From positions 1 to 37,048 of the forward strand of contig JBGSKO010000077.1 in the NCBI GenBank assembly GCA_041741155.1: DNA of 37,048 nucleotides, written 5' to 3'. The stretch comes from M3007 sp041741155. GTDB taxonomy: Bacteria > Bacteroidota > Bacteroidia > Chitinophagales > Saprospiraceae. The number at the start of each line of letters is the position of its first letter. The stretch's first letter is position 1. The notes below the pieces were generated by a model that ran no database searches, had not been told where the DNA came from, and worked only from the letters and a program-made list of their open reading frames with translations. The position numbers were made by a program, and so were the translations under genes. Shown in pieces: positions 15,912 to 25,100 of this stretch.

Positions 15912-16202
15912 CCAATTGAACTAATCGAATCAATCGGCCTAATCGAATCAATCGAATCAATCGGTCCAATCGAATCAATCGAATCAATCGGTCTAATCGA
16001 ACCAATCGAATCAATCGGTCTAATCGAACCAATCGAATCAATCGGTGTAATCGAATCAATCGAATCAATCGGTCTAATCGAATCAATCGAATCAATCGGT
16101 CTAATCGAATCAATCGAATCAATCGGTCTAATCGAATCAATCGAATCAATCAGTCTAATCGAACCAATCGAATCAATCGGTCCAATCGAATCAATCAAAC
16201 CA
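15912..16202. repeat. AATCGAATCAATC array, CPBP protease side
   Basis: About 290 bp of AATCGAATCAATCGG-type units with a dominant 27-nt period built from 9-nt subunits. It is opposed to the array at 15680-15821 and ends at the CPBP start codon. Because the period is a multiple of three, it stays open in frame with the protease gene from 15900, encoding (ESIESIGLI)n. I regard it as leader rather than protein because related arrays before pdxJ and the PstS-like gene are plainly upstream of well-defined starts. Confidence 0.95.
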
Positions 16203-17150
16203 ATGGTAGAAACAGCAGAGCATACCGGGGATATTCAGGCCCCGAATTTATTTCAAGCGCCGGAGCCGCAGGTACGGGTCATTTTAACGGGCCAACTTTT
16301 GGCTTGCTTGCTGCTGGCGATGCTGGGCGGCGGGCTGTTCCAGTTACTGGCGCTATTGGCGGGTTGGGAAGTGTCGGGCACGTTGGCGCCCGATGCGTCT
16401 GCTGCCGAACGTTGGCAGATGCGGTTGTTTTTGGCCATTGGCCAGTTTGCTACGTTTGTGGCGGCAGGGTGGGTTGTCGTGCGGTTTTTTTACCCGCCAA
16501 CGGACCGGGCGGTGGCCTATTTGCGAGCCGGCGTACGCCCCGATGCACGCATCGTGCTGATGGGCGCCTTGATGATCCTGGTTGCTGTGCCGCTGGTTTT
16601 GTTTGTTTACAACCTGAACCAGGCCCTGCCCCTACCCGATGTTTTTCGGCAAATGGAGGAACAAACCACGGAGACACTCAAGGCTTTGTTGCAAATGGAC
16701 AACGGTCTCGAACTGGCGGGTAACCTGGTACTTATTGCCCTGCTGCCGGCGATTGGCGAGGAAATTGTCTTCCGTGGCGTGGTGCAGCAGCAAATCCAGC
16801 GCCGCATCCATTCCCCGTGGTTAGCCATCCTGCTGGCAGCAGCTGTTTTTAGTTTTATTCATTTTCAGTTCGAGGGTTTTTTGCCGCGTTTGCTGCTCGG
16901 TGTACTTTTGGGCTGGCTTTACTGGCGCACCCAAAACTTCTGGGTACCCGTAGCGGCACACTTCGCCAACAATGCCGCGCAGGTCATCGGGCAGTTCCTT
17001 TATGGCCGGGAACTCTCCACGGTTGACCTCGAAGCGGACATTGACGTGCCGTGGTACGCAGCCGTTGTGTCTGCCCTTCTCGTGCTCGCCATCATGCACT
17101 GGATGAATAAACTCATCACTCATCACGCATCACGCATCACTAAAAAATGA
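16203..17150 (+). CDS. CPBP-family intramembrane glutamic protease
   Basis: Multi-spanning membrane protease of the CAAX-protease/bacteriocin-processing (CPBP, Abi) family. The 315-residue product from the ATG at 16203 has about eight hydrophobic segments. Catalytic signatures are EEIVFRG (Glu186, Glu187), FSFIHF (His220) and HFANN (His253). Substrate unknown; members act in protein processing, bacteriocin immunity or membrane signalling. The start MVETAEHTG is chosen because everything upstream in frame is repeat array. The C-terminal tail LITHHASRITKK is encoded by heptad repeats that precede the next gene. The stop overlaps the next start (ATGA). Confidence 0.9.
   Translation: MVETAEHTGDIQAPNLFQAPEPQVRVILTGQLLACLLLAMLGGGLFQLLALLAGWEVSGTLAPDASAAERWQMRLFLAIGQFATFVAAGWVVVRFFYPPTDRAVAYLRAGVRPDARIVLMGALMILVAVPLVLFVYNLNQALPLPDVFRQMEEQTTETLKALLQMDNGLELAGNLVLIALLPAIGEEIVFRGVVQQQIQRRIHSPWLAILLAAAVFSFIHFQFEGFLPRLLLGVLLGWLYWRTQNFWVPVAAHFANNAAQVIGQFLYGRELSTVDLEADIDVPWYAAVVSALLVLAIMHWMNKLITHHASRITKK
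17111..17138. repeat. Four heptad repeats overlapping a C-terminus and preceding a start
   Basis: ACTCATC, ACTCATC, ACGCATC, ACGCATC, ending 8 nt before the ATG at 17147. The tract lies inside the 3' end of the CPBP gene and is translated as its tail. Confidence 0.88.
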
Positions 17151-17677
17151 GTCAACTCCTTGGTATCGGTTCCCGTGTGAAACACCCTGCGTACGGCGAC
17201 GGGGTTATTGTTCGCCTGCACGTAGCGGCGTACGAAGTTTGTTTTATTCAATATGGTTTGAAAATGGTCGGCAAGGATTACTCCGCCTGGCAAGTGGTGG
17301 AAGCCACCCCCGTAGAGGAGGCCGTGTCGTTCACCGAGGCAGAACAGTCTCTGGTGCGTATCCTGCGCTCGTGGGCCGGCCTCAGCCTGGAGGTAGTGCC
17401 CATGGGCGACCGCTGGAACGGCGGCAAAATGGTACTACAAGCCGACGGCGTGCAGCCCAAAGAGGTGCCGATCGAAACGTTTTTCCACAAAATCGTGATG
17501 ATGCGCGACCGACTGCGCGTGCTGGAGCAGCAAATCAACGCCCACAAAAAACTCGACGACGAGGACAAAGTGAACATCCAGCAATATATCACCCGCTGCT
17601 ACGGGAGCATGACGACGTTCAATGTCCTGTTCAAAAACCGGGAAGACTATTTTATAGGGGAGAGCACGAAGGATTAA
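17147..17677 (+). CDS. Small protein with tudor/CarD-like N-terminus, unknown function
   Basis: 176 residues. The N-terminal GIGSRVKHPAYGDGVIVRL resembles the SH3/tudor-like fold seen in CarD and at the C-terminus of UvrD/PcrA helicases, which contact RNA polymerase. The middle (about 50-105) is not recognised, and a helical segment (about 112-140, MMRDRLRVLEQQINAHKKLDDEDK) may form a coiled coil. Overlaps the CPBP stop by 4 bp (ATGA), so translation is probably coupled. A link to transcription is a guess from the first domain only. Confidence 0.8.
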   Translation: MSQLLGIGSRVKHPAYGDGVIVRLHVAAYEVCFIQYGLKMVGKDYSAWQVVEATPVEEAVSFTEAEQSLVRILRSWAGLSLEVVPMGDRWNGGKMVLQADGVQPKEVPIETFFHKIVMMRDRLRVLEQQINAHKKLDDEDKVNIQQYITRCYGSMTTFNVLFKNREDYFIGESTKD

Positions 17678-17725
17678 GATCATACTGCGGTGAAAACAGA
17701 AAGGATTTCATCCCGTCCCGATTGG

Positions 17726-17759
17726 ATGGCGATCACCATACCGGTAAAGGTGATCCGCC
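17726..17759. terminator. Hairpin between convergent genes
   Basis: TGGCGATCACC (17726-17736) pairs with GGTGAT and CGCCA (17748-17759) around one bulged C: 11 bp with an 11-nt loop. It sits between convergent genes as a terminator should, but neither side has a good T-run directly after the stem. Confidence 0.4.
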
Positions 17760-17779
17760 AGTAGCGTGCTTCTTTTTTC

Positions 17780-19537
17780 CTACTGACGCGCTGTAAGGGC
17801 ATCCAAAAACTGTACTTTGAATTCTTCCAGCACAGCCTTGGCGCCTGCAGAATCCAGTACATCCTGGCGGTTCATCTGCCCGTAAATCTGTTCTGGGAAA
17901 GGTATTCGGGCTACCGACCGGCCACCATTCATCACGGTCAGCATAGCCGTTTCATTTGGCAGGAATTGAACCAATGCGTTTGGGCCTGATACCCAGTCGG
18001 TCAGGATATTGCCCTCCAAATCCCATAGTTTGGTTGTGCCATCTTTAGAGGTTGTCAGGATATGGCGTCCATCGGGCGAGAAGGCTGCCTCTGTCACGTC
18101 GGTGCGGTGTCCGCGCAACTCGTGCAACAATTTTCCATGGTTGTCCCACAACCGCACAACGTGGTCTTTCGCCCAGGTGAGTAGTGCCGACCCATCGGCA
18201 GCGAGGGCCATCCCGGTTACCTCGGTTTGATGGATACAGGTAGCCAATGCGGTGCCGCTTGTAGTGCAGGTTTGTACCGTCTTGGCGCCAACACATACCG
18301 CTAAAATAGGGCTTGCAGCGGCAAATATGACGTCTTTTGCGGGTTGATCTTTTGGGTTTAGCGCAGTAATCTGTTTGCCGTCAGGGGTGTGAAGCCTGGC
18401 CTGTCCGTCGGAAAATACTGCTGCTATTTGCTTGCTATCGGGTGCGATGCACACCGTTCGGAGGTAGGCATCGTCGGCCTGGAACACCGCCAGCAAGGTG
18501 CCCTGTAAAGACCAGGTACGGGCTGTTCCGTCGGATGCCCGGGTGAGGAAATAGCTTCCATCCGGAGCAAAAACGACCTGCTGCACGTTGCCGGTGTGGC
18601 CGTCCAGCACAGCCAAAGGGTTGCCCGTGTGGGACCAAAGTCGTGCAGTATTGTCTCGGGAGCCCGTAACAATCAACTGGCCGTCAGGCGAAAAAGCCGC
18701 AGTGCGTATGGGTTCCGAATGACCGGTCAGTACCGCCACCTCTGCGCCGGTGGCATCGAAAATTTGTATTTTTGGGGACTTCCCCCAACCAATAAAACGA
18801 TCGCCCCGGGGTGATGCCGTCACGTTCGAAAGATCTGAATCCAACCGAGTAACCTGAGATTGCATATCGTTGCTTCCGTCCCGTAGGATATAATAATTGC
18901 CGCCATTTATTTTTAGCAAAACACCTGTCGCGTTCCCATTGAGCGGCTCCATACGTTCCAGAATATCGGGGCTGTTGAACAAAGTGTGCGTAAAAGAATC
19001 CCGCACGGCATCTCCGAAAGCACGCATCATGGGCGGGGACAAATCGGGTCCTGCCATTTGTAAAGCGAGGTATGCAAGTGTCAGTGCATCGGATATTCTG
19101 CCTTTTTGACGTACCATATCACTTACCAGAGCCATACGCAGCGACTCGGCGCGAATGCCCTGCTCGCGGGCTTTCCGGGCATTTTTTTCGGCTTCGCGCC
19201 GAGCTTTTTCCTCCGACACTTTGGATGCTTCAGCCTCTTGCCGAGCGGTTACAGCAGCCTCATAGGCTACTTTTTGTTGCTGCACGGAGACTTCGAGGTC
19301 CCTGACCCAGTTGGCTTGGCATTGTTGGATGAGATCGCTCAGATCATTTTTTTCCGGTTTGTCAGAGCAGAGGAATGCCAACCAATACAGGTTATTGGCA
19401 TCGCTGAATTTTTTTTGACGCATTTCTTGTATCCCTTCATCGCGATACTTAAAATAACAGGGTACTTGTTGTGCAATAGCTGTGGAAACGGAGATGCCAA
19501 ACAAGGCTGGGATCAGCAGGAATTGTTTTATTTTCAT
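17780..19537 (-). CDS. Exported WD40-repeat protein with coiled coil
   Basis: 585 residues from the chosen start. Signal peptide MKIKQFLLIPALFGISVS, then a TPR-like segment (about 25-70, EGIQEMRQKKFSDANNLYWLA), a charged coiled coil (about 75-125), a short helical repeat (DALTLAYLALQMAG) and WD40 repeats to about 545 (VLTGHSEPIRTAAFSPDGQ, LDGHTGNVQQVVFAPDGS, LRGHRTDVTEAAFSPDGR). The start at 19537 gives a proper signal peptide and a 4-bp ATGA overlap with the upstream gene; a start at 19642 would add 35 residues without either. The coil plus WD40 order matches the C-terminal half of fused STAND-WD40 proteins, although here it is exported. Confidence 0.87.
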   Translation of the reverse strand: MKIKQFLLIPALFGISVSTAIAQQVPCYFKYRDEGIQEMRQKKFSDANNLYWLAFLCSDKPEKNDLSDLIQQCQANWVRDLEVSVQQQKVAYEAAVTARQEAEASKVSEEKARREAEKNARKAREQGIRAESLRMALVSDMVRQKGRISDALTLAYLALQMAGPDLSPPMMRAFGDAVRDSFTHTLFNSPDILERMEPLNGNATGVLLKINGGNYYILRDGSNDMQSQVTRLDSDLSNVTASPRGDRFIGWGKSPKIQIFDATGAEVAVLTGHSEPIRTAAFSPDGQLIVTGSRDNTARLWSHTGNPLAVLDGHTGNVQQVVFAPDGSYFLTRASDGTARTWSLQGTLLAVFQADDAYLRTVCIAPDSKQIAAVFSDGQARLHTPDGKQITALNPKDQPAKDVIFAAASPILAVCVGAKTVQTCTTSGTALATCIHQTEVTGMALAADGSALLTWAKDHVVRLWDNHGKLLHELRGHRTDVTEAAFSPDGRHILTTSKDGTTKLWDLEGNILTDWVSGPNALVQFLPNETAMLTVMNGGRSVARIPFPEQIYGQMNRQDVLDSAGAKAVLEEFKVQFLDALTARQ

Positions 19538-20433
19538 GGCCGGGAAAGAGAAAAGGTAAGGGAAAAACCTACGCCGGGCTGAATGCCTGCAGGAAAAATA
19601 GCTGGTCGAAACTGTAAGGAAGACGTGGCTGGCGGGGCGCAAAATGTATCATAGGTCTTTTGCCGGCGGTTAATTTTTATTGCCCGCAGGGTGTACCACA
19701 ATGCATCGGCGCCGAGCAGGGCCAAACCGATGTACGTGCTTGCTTCTGCGGCCGTTTTTTTATCTTTTGCAGTTTTCAAAAACGGGTCATCAGCTTCTTC
19801 ACGCGTTTTTCCATCGGCCCAATAGGCCTTGTATTGTGCGTAGGAATCCTTTTTTTGCTGATTGTATACCTGGCCAAGACCGACCAGAGCCAACCCGGCG
19901 CCGGCTGCAGCGTAGTGGGGCAGTTGTTTTTTCAGGGAAAAAACCGGACGCTCGCCGCTGCAATTGACCGCCCCCATGCGCGTGCGGTGGAGGTGTAAAG
20001 CGTACGTTGGACCGAAATCGGGCAAATACTCCAGGGCGTCCAGCCAGACCAGTTCACGAATGCCCTTGTCGGCGTCTGCCGTAGTCTCCGTCAATTCATG
20101 TGGCTGTGGGACGATGCGGCTTCCATCGGGCAGCTGTAGATCCAGTTCGATCCGGTACGATTGGTCGGCTGGTGAGCGGCCCGGCTCGTACTGCACCACC
20201 AGGTCGCTCTCGCGAAGCATAATGGCCGTCACCATAGGGTAATTGCCACGTCGGGCGCCCAGTACGGCATCCGGCACGGCGAGCCACTGTAGGGCGGGTT
20301 GTCGGTTGGCCAAAACAAGCCGGAAGCCGAGGCTGTCGGAAATGGACTGGAGCGGGTATAGATTTTGGGCGAAGCCCGTGTTTTGTCCCGCCAGGATAAG
20401 GATAAACAGAAGGTAGCGCATGGTTAAGTTCAT
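19534..20433 (-). CDS. Exported membrane-anchored protein, unknown function
   Basis: 299 residues. N-terminal signal MRYLLFILILAGQNTGFAQ, a mostly beta-rich domain (about 25-165), a hydrophobic segment (about 172-195, AAAGAGLALVGLGQVYNQQ), a charged loop (YKAYWADGKTREEADDPFLKTAKDKKTAAEAS) and a second hydrophobic segment (about 232-248). The GQVYNQQKK and membrane-loop-membrane pattern recalls the DUF5683 type, but I am not sure. Overlaps both neighbours by 4 bp (ATGA at each end), so it is made in step with the Kelch lipoprotein and the WD40 protein. Confidence 0.75.
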   Translation of the reverse strand: MNLTMRYLLFILILAGQNTGFAQNLYPLQSISDSLGFRLVLANRQPALQWLAVPDAVLGARRGNYPMVTAIMLRESDLVVQYEPGRSPADQSYRIELDLQLPDGSRIVPQPHELTETTADADKGIRELVWLDALEYLPDFGPTYALHLHRTRMGAVNCSGERPVFSLKKQLPHYAAAGAGLALVGLGQVYNQQKKDSYAQYKAYWADGKTREEADDPFLKTAKDKKTAAEASTYIGLALLGADALWYTLRAIKINRRQKTYDTFCAPPATSSLQFRPAIFPAGIQPGVGFSLTFSLSRP

Positions 20434-22169
20434 TGTAGAGGGGTATAGAGCCAGATGTCGGCATCAATACGAGTCTGGAAAGCGGTACCGGCCGCGTTAA
20501 GGGTCTTGCCCGATCCAGTGCCGATGAAATGTTTGTTGCCGATTGAAAATCCGAATCCGTCGGCCCGTTTAGTACCTTGAAATACGGTACGTTCTATCCA
20601 GGTCTGTTGTGCCGGATCAAACTCCCACCAATCGTTCAGGTAGTCCTCAAAAACATTGTAGCCCAATCCGTACCACGCTCGTTTCCCGTCAGTTGTTGCT
20701 ACTGCGGCTATGCGCGTTTTTCCAGGGAAAAAACTCATGAGTTCCCAATGGCCGGTGTCAGACGGGCTGTCGGTAATGGGCGGTGTGAATTTCCAGAAAT
20801 CCTTCAGTTGAAGTCCGCCGTTAGTCTCGCCGCCACCAGCATAACCCACCGAGTCGCCGATAGCAAATGCAGAGGCTTCGGCCCTGCCGGAAAAATAAGT
20901 TTTGGTATCAAAATCACTAATACGTATCGGTAGCCCGGCCACCTTGCGCCAGTTCCCGGTACTTGGGTTGTATTCCCAAAAATCGTTTCGGTAGCCTGTA
21001 GGCTGTTGGTTGATGACATAGTTTCCGGTACCAATGTAACCCTTACCTTTTAGAACAAAACCAACCGCGCCGGTTCGAAATGGATCAGGCTGGCCCGGAA
21101 TAAACGGGATATCCTTGCCCAAGTACCAATTATCGCTGGAAATAGCGTATTTCCAAAAATCTGTGACAGCCAACAGGTTACCATTAGCATCCTTGAAATC
21201 TCCGAAAACAACATATACAGTATCCTCGATTCCAAACAGAACGGCATTCGAACGAATGAATCCGTCCTTATCAAAGGCTTTAAGAGGCTCCCAGGAACCG
21301 GTGCCGCCATTCCCGGAAGGATCAAACCGAAAAAAATCGCGGGACAATTGGTTTTGAAAACAATCCGTGGACGCACCGCAGCCAAAGCCCACAAAGCCGA
21401 AGTTACCCGCAGATGTAGCAGCCCCTTTTTTAAAGTTTTGGAACGTCCCGAGTCGTTTCCATCCGTCCCGTATCCGGAACGTATCCACGGTTTGGCTGTA
21501 AAAGGTGTCCTGTAGCCCGATAGCGTAGGCGCGCACCCGATAGGTCGTATTGAATGAAAGGCCGGGCAGTCCGCTGGTGAATATTTTATCTTCGAGCGTT
21601 TCCACAGGCTCGGAGGCAACGCAGCCCGGCAGGCCGAGTGTCGGTATAGGCACGACGCCTGCCGCCGAATAGACATGCCCGTACCGCACCTTGGTTTTCT
21701 GTAATTCAACGCCTGCCAAACGTCCGGATACCGCAGCGCTGTCGTTGAACACCTCCGCCGAACCGGTCGTCATCACAATAATTTGATCAAGGCTGTATGG
21801 TTCAACTTCGCCGTACACCCGGCGATCACCCAGCGCGACCCAGGCTCGAAAAAAAACGATTTGCCCTTGTTTCAAGTGAAAAATGGCGTTGAAGGGGCCG
21901 TTGTGTTCCGGCAAAATGGCGGCCTGAATGGATGCTAGCCCAGGTGTTAAAGCGCGCAGGGAAAGTTCGTCTTCTGACCATACAAAACCACAGGAGTCGG
22001 CCTGCAACAGGTTTAGCCCGTCCAATCGTCCATTCAGTTGAATCGTGCCTACATCGAGCGGGGTGGGACGTTCGGTATGAGCAGCCACAAACTCCAACTG
22101 TTCCAGATTGTCATCCAGACAGCCGCCGAGCAGTAGAAGTAGTGGCAGTAAAAGCCGTGTTGGTTTCAT
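20430..22169 (-). CDS. Kelch-type beta-propeller lipoprotein
   Basis: 579 residues. Lipoprotein signal with lipobox LLGGC (Cys17). The region about 85-235 has two FN3-like stretches (GLSFNTTYRVRAYAIGLQDTF). From about 235 to the end there are Kelch-like blades: NDFWEYNPSTGNWRKVAGLP, LKDFWKFTPP, NDWWEFDPAQQTWIE, GFSIGNKHFIGTG, ADIWLYTPLQ. Such propellers bind proteins or glycans. It lies 6 bp after the giant T9SS protein's stop and overlaps the next gene by 4 bp, so it probably partners with one of them at the cell surface. Confidence 0.85.
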   Translation of the reverse strand: MKPTRLLLPLLLLLGGCLDDNLEQLEFVAAHTERPTPLDVGTIQLNGRLDGLNLLQADSCGFVWSEDELSLRALTPGLASIQAAILPEHNGPFNAIFHLKQGQIVFFRAWVALGDRRVYGEVEPYSLDQIIVMTTGSAEVFNDSAAVSGRLAGVELQKTKVRYGHVYSAAGVVPIPTLGLPGCVASEPVETLEDKIFTSGLPGLSFNTTYRVRAYAIGLQDTFYSQTVDTFRIRDGWKRLGTFQNFKKGAATSAGNFGFVGFGCGASTDCFQNQLSRDFFRFDPSGNGGTGSWEPLKAFDKDGFIRSNAVLFGIEDTVYVVFGDFKDANGNLLAVTDFWKYAISSDNWYLGKDIPFIPGQPDPFRTGAVGFVLKGKGYIGTGNYVINQQPTGYRNDFWEYNPSTGNWRKVAGLPIRISDFDTKTYFSGRAEASAFAIGDSVGYAGGGETNGGLQLKDFWKFTPPITDSPSDTGHWELMSFFPGKTRIAAVATTDGKRAWYGLGYNVFEDYLNDWWEFDPAQQTWIERTVFQGTKRADGFGFSIGNKHFIGTGSGKTLNAAGTAFQTRIDADIWLYTPLQ

Positions 22170-22175
22170 CTTTTT

Positions 22176-25100
22176 TTAATATTTGGCAAGATTTATCTTT
22201 TGGGTAGTGCTATTTTTATCCATCAAAATTTGAACGAAGTACATCCCGGCAGCCTGCCCGGAAAGGTCAAGCGTGAGCAATCCTTCTCGATGAGTACCGT
22301 ATTGGTCCCGCCGTACTTCGCGACCCATTGCATCCAGCACCCTCAATTCTATCCCGGAGGCTAGGGGTAAATCGAGGCGCACATACAGAAGTCCTTTTGT
22401 CGGGTTCGGGTATATCGAGATATAGGGGCTCCACACCGGGTCGCCCGTAGCTACCGAACCGACCGGCAACAAACCTGATGACACGATACAGCCTAAACTG
22501 TCTGTGATCGTCACCGAGTAGAAACCGGCAGGCAAAGAATCCAGCAAGGAATCTGTTTCTCCAGGCAACAGCAAACTATCATTTTGAAACCACTGGTAAG
22601 AATACGGCGGAGTGCCTCCCTGAATAGTCACCAGCAGGGATCCGCCCGATTGGCCCGGCGAGGTATTGGTGATAACAGTGTCGGTAAGCAGCAATTCATT
22701 TGGCTCGGTTAGCAGATAGGTGGCCGTGGCTTGGCAATTGGCATCGTCGGTTACCGTGACGGTATATGTACCTGCGGGCAAGCTGTTGACGGTAGCTAAC
22801 ACGGAGCCATTCGACCACTGATATACAAAACCTGGGGTCCCGTCTGATGCATTGACCTCGATGGCGCCGTTTGCATCGCCAAAACACCGCACCGGGCTTC
22901 TCAACTCAATCGCCGCAGATACAGCAGGATTAACCGCCACGGTTACCGAGTCGAAAGCTGAACAACTGTTCAGCGTGACCTCCAGGTAGAACGTTGCTGT
23001 TGCGGGCGGCATCAGCGTTATGGTTTGTGTTGTATCGCCGGTATTCCAAAGGTACGTATAGCCACCGCCGCTTGCAGCAGTCAATACGGCGGGGTCACCC
23101 GGACATACGGGTAAATCCGGGCCGGCATCTGCCTGTGGAAGTTGTCTGACTTCCACCACGATAGGTACGCGTTCGGAGGTGCAGCCATGTAGGAGGTTTT
23201 GGGTTTGTGCATAAAATGTTCCGGCGAAACCAGGCTGATACCGGGTTGTATCGGGTGCCAGCAGGACTCCACCGGAAACGGCGCTGTACCAGTTCACTGT
23301 TTCGTTGGCGCCGACTAGGGCGCTGATCACCGGTATAGGCTCATTGGCACAAATGCTGATCAGTGTTGGTACAACAGGCGGTATAACCAGTGGGCACGCA
23401 CAGTCCAGAATAGGAAATGTTTCCTGGGTTGAGCAGTCGGTATTTTCAACCGTGACAGATAATGCGACGCCTTTTCCGATGCCGCTGACGCGATAACGGT
23501 CGTTGCCCAAAGGGGTCAACGTACCCGTGCCGGGAATTACCGAGAGCGCGTTGCTGACAAACTCAACGGAATAGGTTTGGAGGTTTGGCGCGCAGTATGC
23601 GGTATCCAGCAAGAGGCTTGGCAACGGATTAATGACCAGAACCATGGCGTCGGAAACCGCCGGACAAGGCCCCGGCGGGTTGGTGCTGTTGAGTGTGAGC
23701 GTCACGCTGCTCGCGCCAGCGGGAGGCAGGTACGATTGGGCGCTCAGAGCATTGTTGTTCGGGAAGAAAACCCCACCCGGTATGCTGGCAATCCAGGTCC
23801 CGCCGTTCACCCCGTTCAGGGTTACGGAAAGCGGCGCCTGCGCGCCCGCGCAAATCGTCTGGTCCTGCCCGGCGCTCACCGATGCGGGTGCGCGTACGGT
23901 AAGGGTGACGGGCGTGCGTGTGGCACTGATGCAATTCGTTTCGGTGTCCCGCGTCTGGGCGTAGTACGTGCGGGTTTCCATAAGTGTTGGCTGAAAGTCG
24001 AGCGTGCCAAAGATAATTAACTGGCCAATCGCGTTGTACCAGTCGGCAGTTTGCGATGGTTTGGCTACCGATACGCTCAGCAATGGGATTGGATCGCCCT
24101 GGCAAATTTCCTGATCGCCAAGATTGGTCGGCGCAGACAGGGTCGGGCATGGGCATATATTGACACTCACGGTCCTGCTAAAGGTGCACCCTGTGTTGGC
24201 GTTCAGGGCGGTGATCGTGACTGCCGTACCTACTGGTATGTTCAGAATCGCGTAAGCACCCGGCCCGGTTGGGATTTTTAAAAATACAGGCATCACCTGA
24301 ATGTCGGTGCCGTCGGTGCGCACTTCGAGGCTGTATGTCGCCAAATTTTCGGCACACACCGTGTCCGCCAAAACAAGGGTGGGTAGTTGATTAAGGGCCA
24401 GTTCGACTGCTGTGCGTGTTTGGCTGGGACAGTCGTCCACGAGGTTTTTGGTTTCGGCAAAATAGGTTCCGGGGGTAGTTGGCGTGTACGATAATCCTTG
24501 CCCTATTTCCACACCGGCGCCATTGTACCAAACTACAGTCTGGTTCGGGCCGACATGCACAACCAAGGGTGGAAAGGGTTGCCCGACACAAATAGTGACA
24601 TTGCCGTCGGAAACGGGTGGCTGGATGGTCGTGTCGCAAGCACAAACCGGTGCCGTTACCAAAAGTGTTGCCGCGCATCCTGTTTGGATATGGAGCGCCG
24701 TCACCGTCAGGTTGGTGTTGGCGGGTACATTTTGCACGATAAACAGTCCGTTGCTGCCTGTTATGCTTCCCAGACTAGGTAAAATATCGACGCCTTGCTG
24801 CGTGGTAAGTGCTACAGTGTAGGTCAGGAGCGTGCTGTCACAGTTTTTGGAAACAACCTGCACGGAAGGCAGTGGATGTATAATCAGGGAGATGACCGTT
24901 TGTCCGTCGCTGACACAGTTGCTGATTGTATCCCGGGCTTTTACAAAGAAAGTACCTGCTCCGGGCGGCTGGAACTGGAACGTGCCGAGGGCCAGAACAT
25001 CTCCGATAGTATTGTACCAATCGGCAGTCTGGTCAGGGCCTGCTGTCACGGTGAGTGTGGGTAGGGGCTGGTCGGCGCAGATTTCCACGATGCCGTTTCC

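Noticed and set aside
15692..16198. Open frames through the repeat arrays encoding RLIRLDRLI and IDSIGPIDSI repeats
   Set aside because: All frames of a 9/27-nt repeat stay open by arithmetic; they have no non-repeat part except where one reaches the CPBP gene.
15680..16202. Possible CRISPR array
   Set aside because: Repeats are short and contiguous, linkers are only 5-6 nt and not spacer-like, and there are no cas genes.
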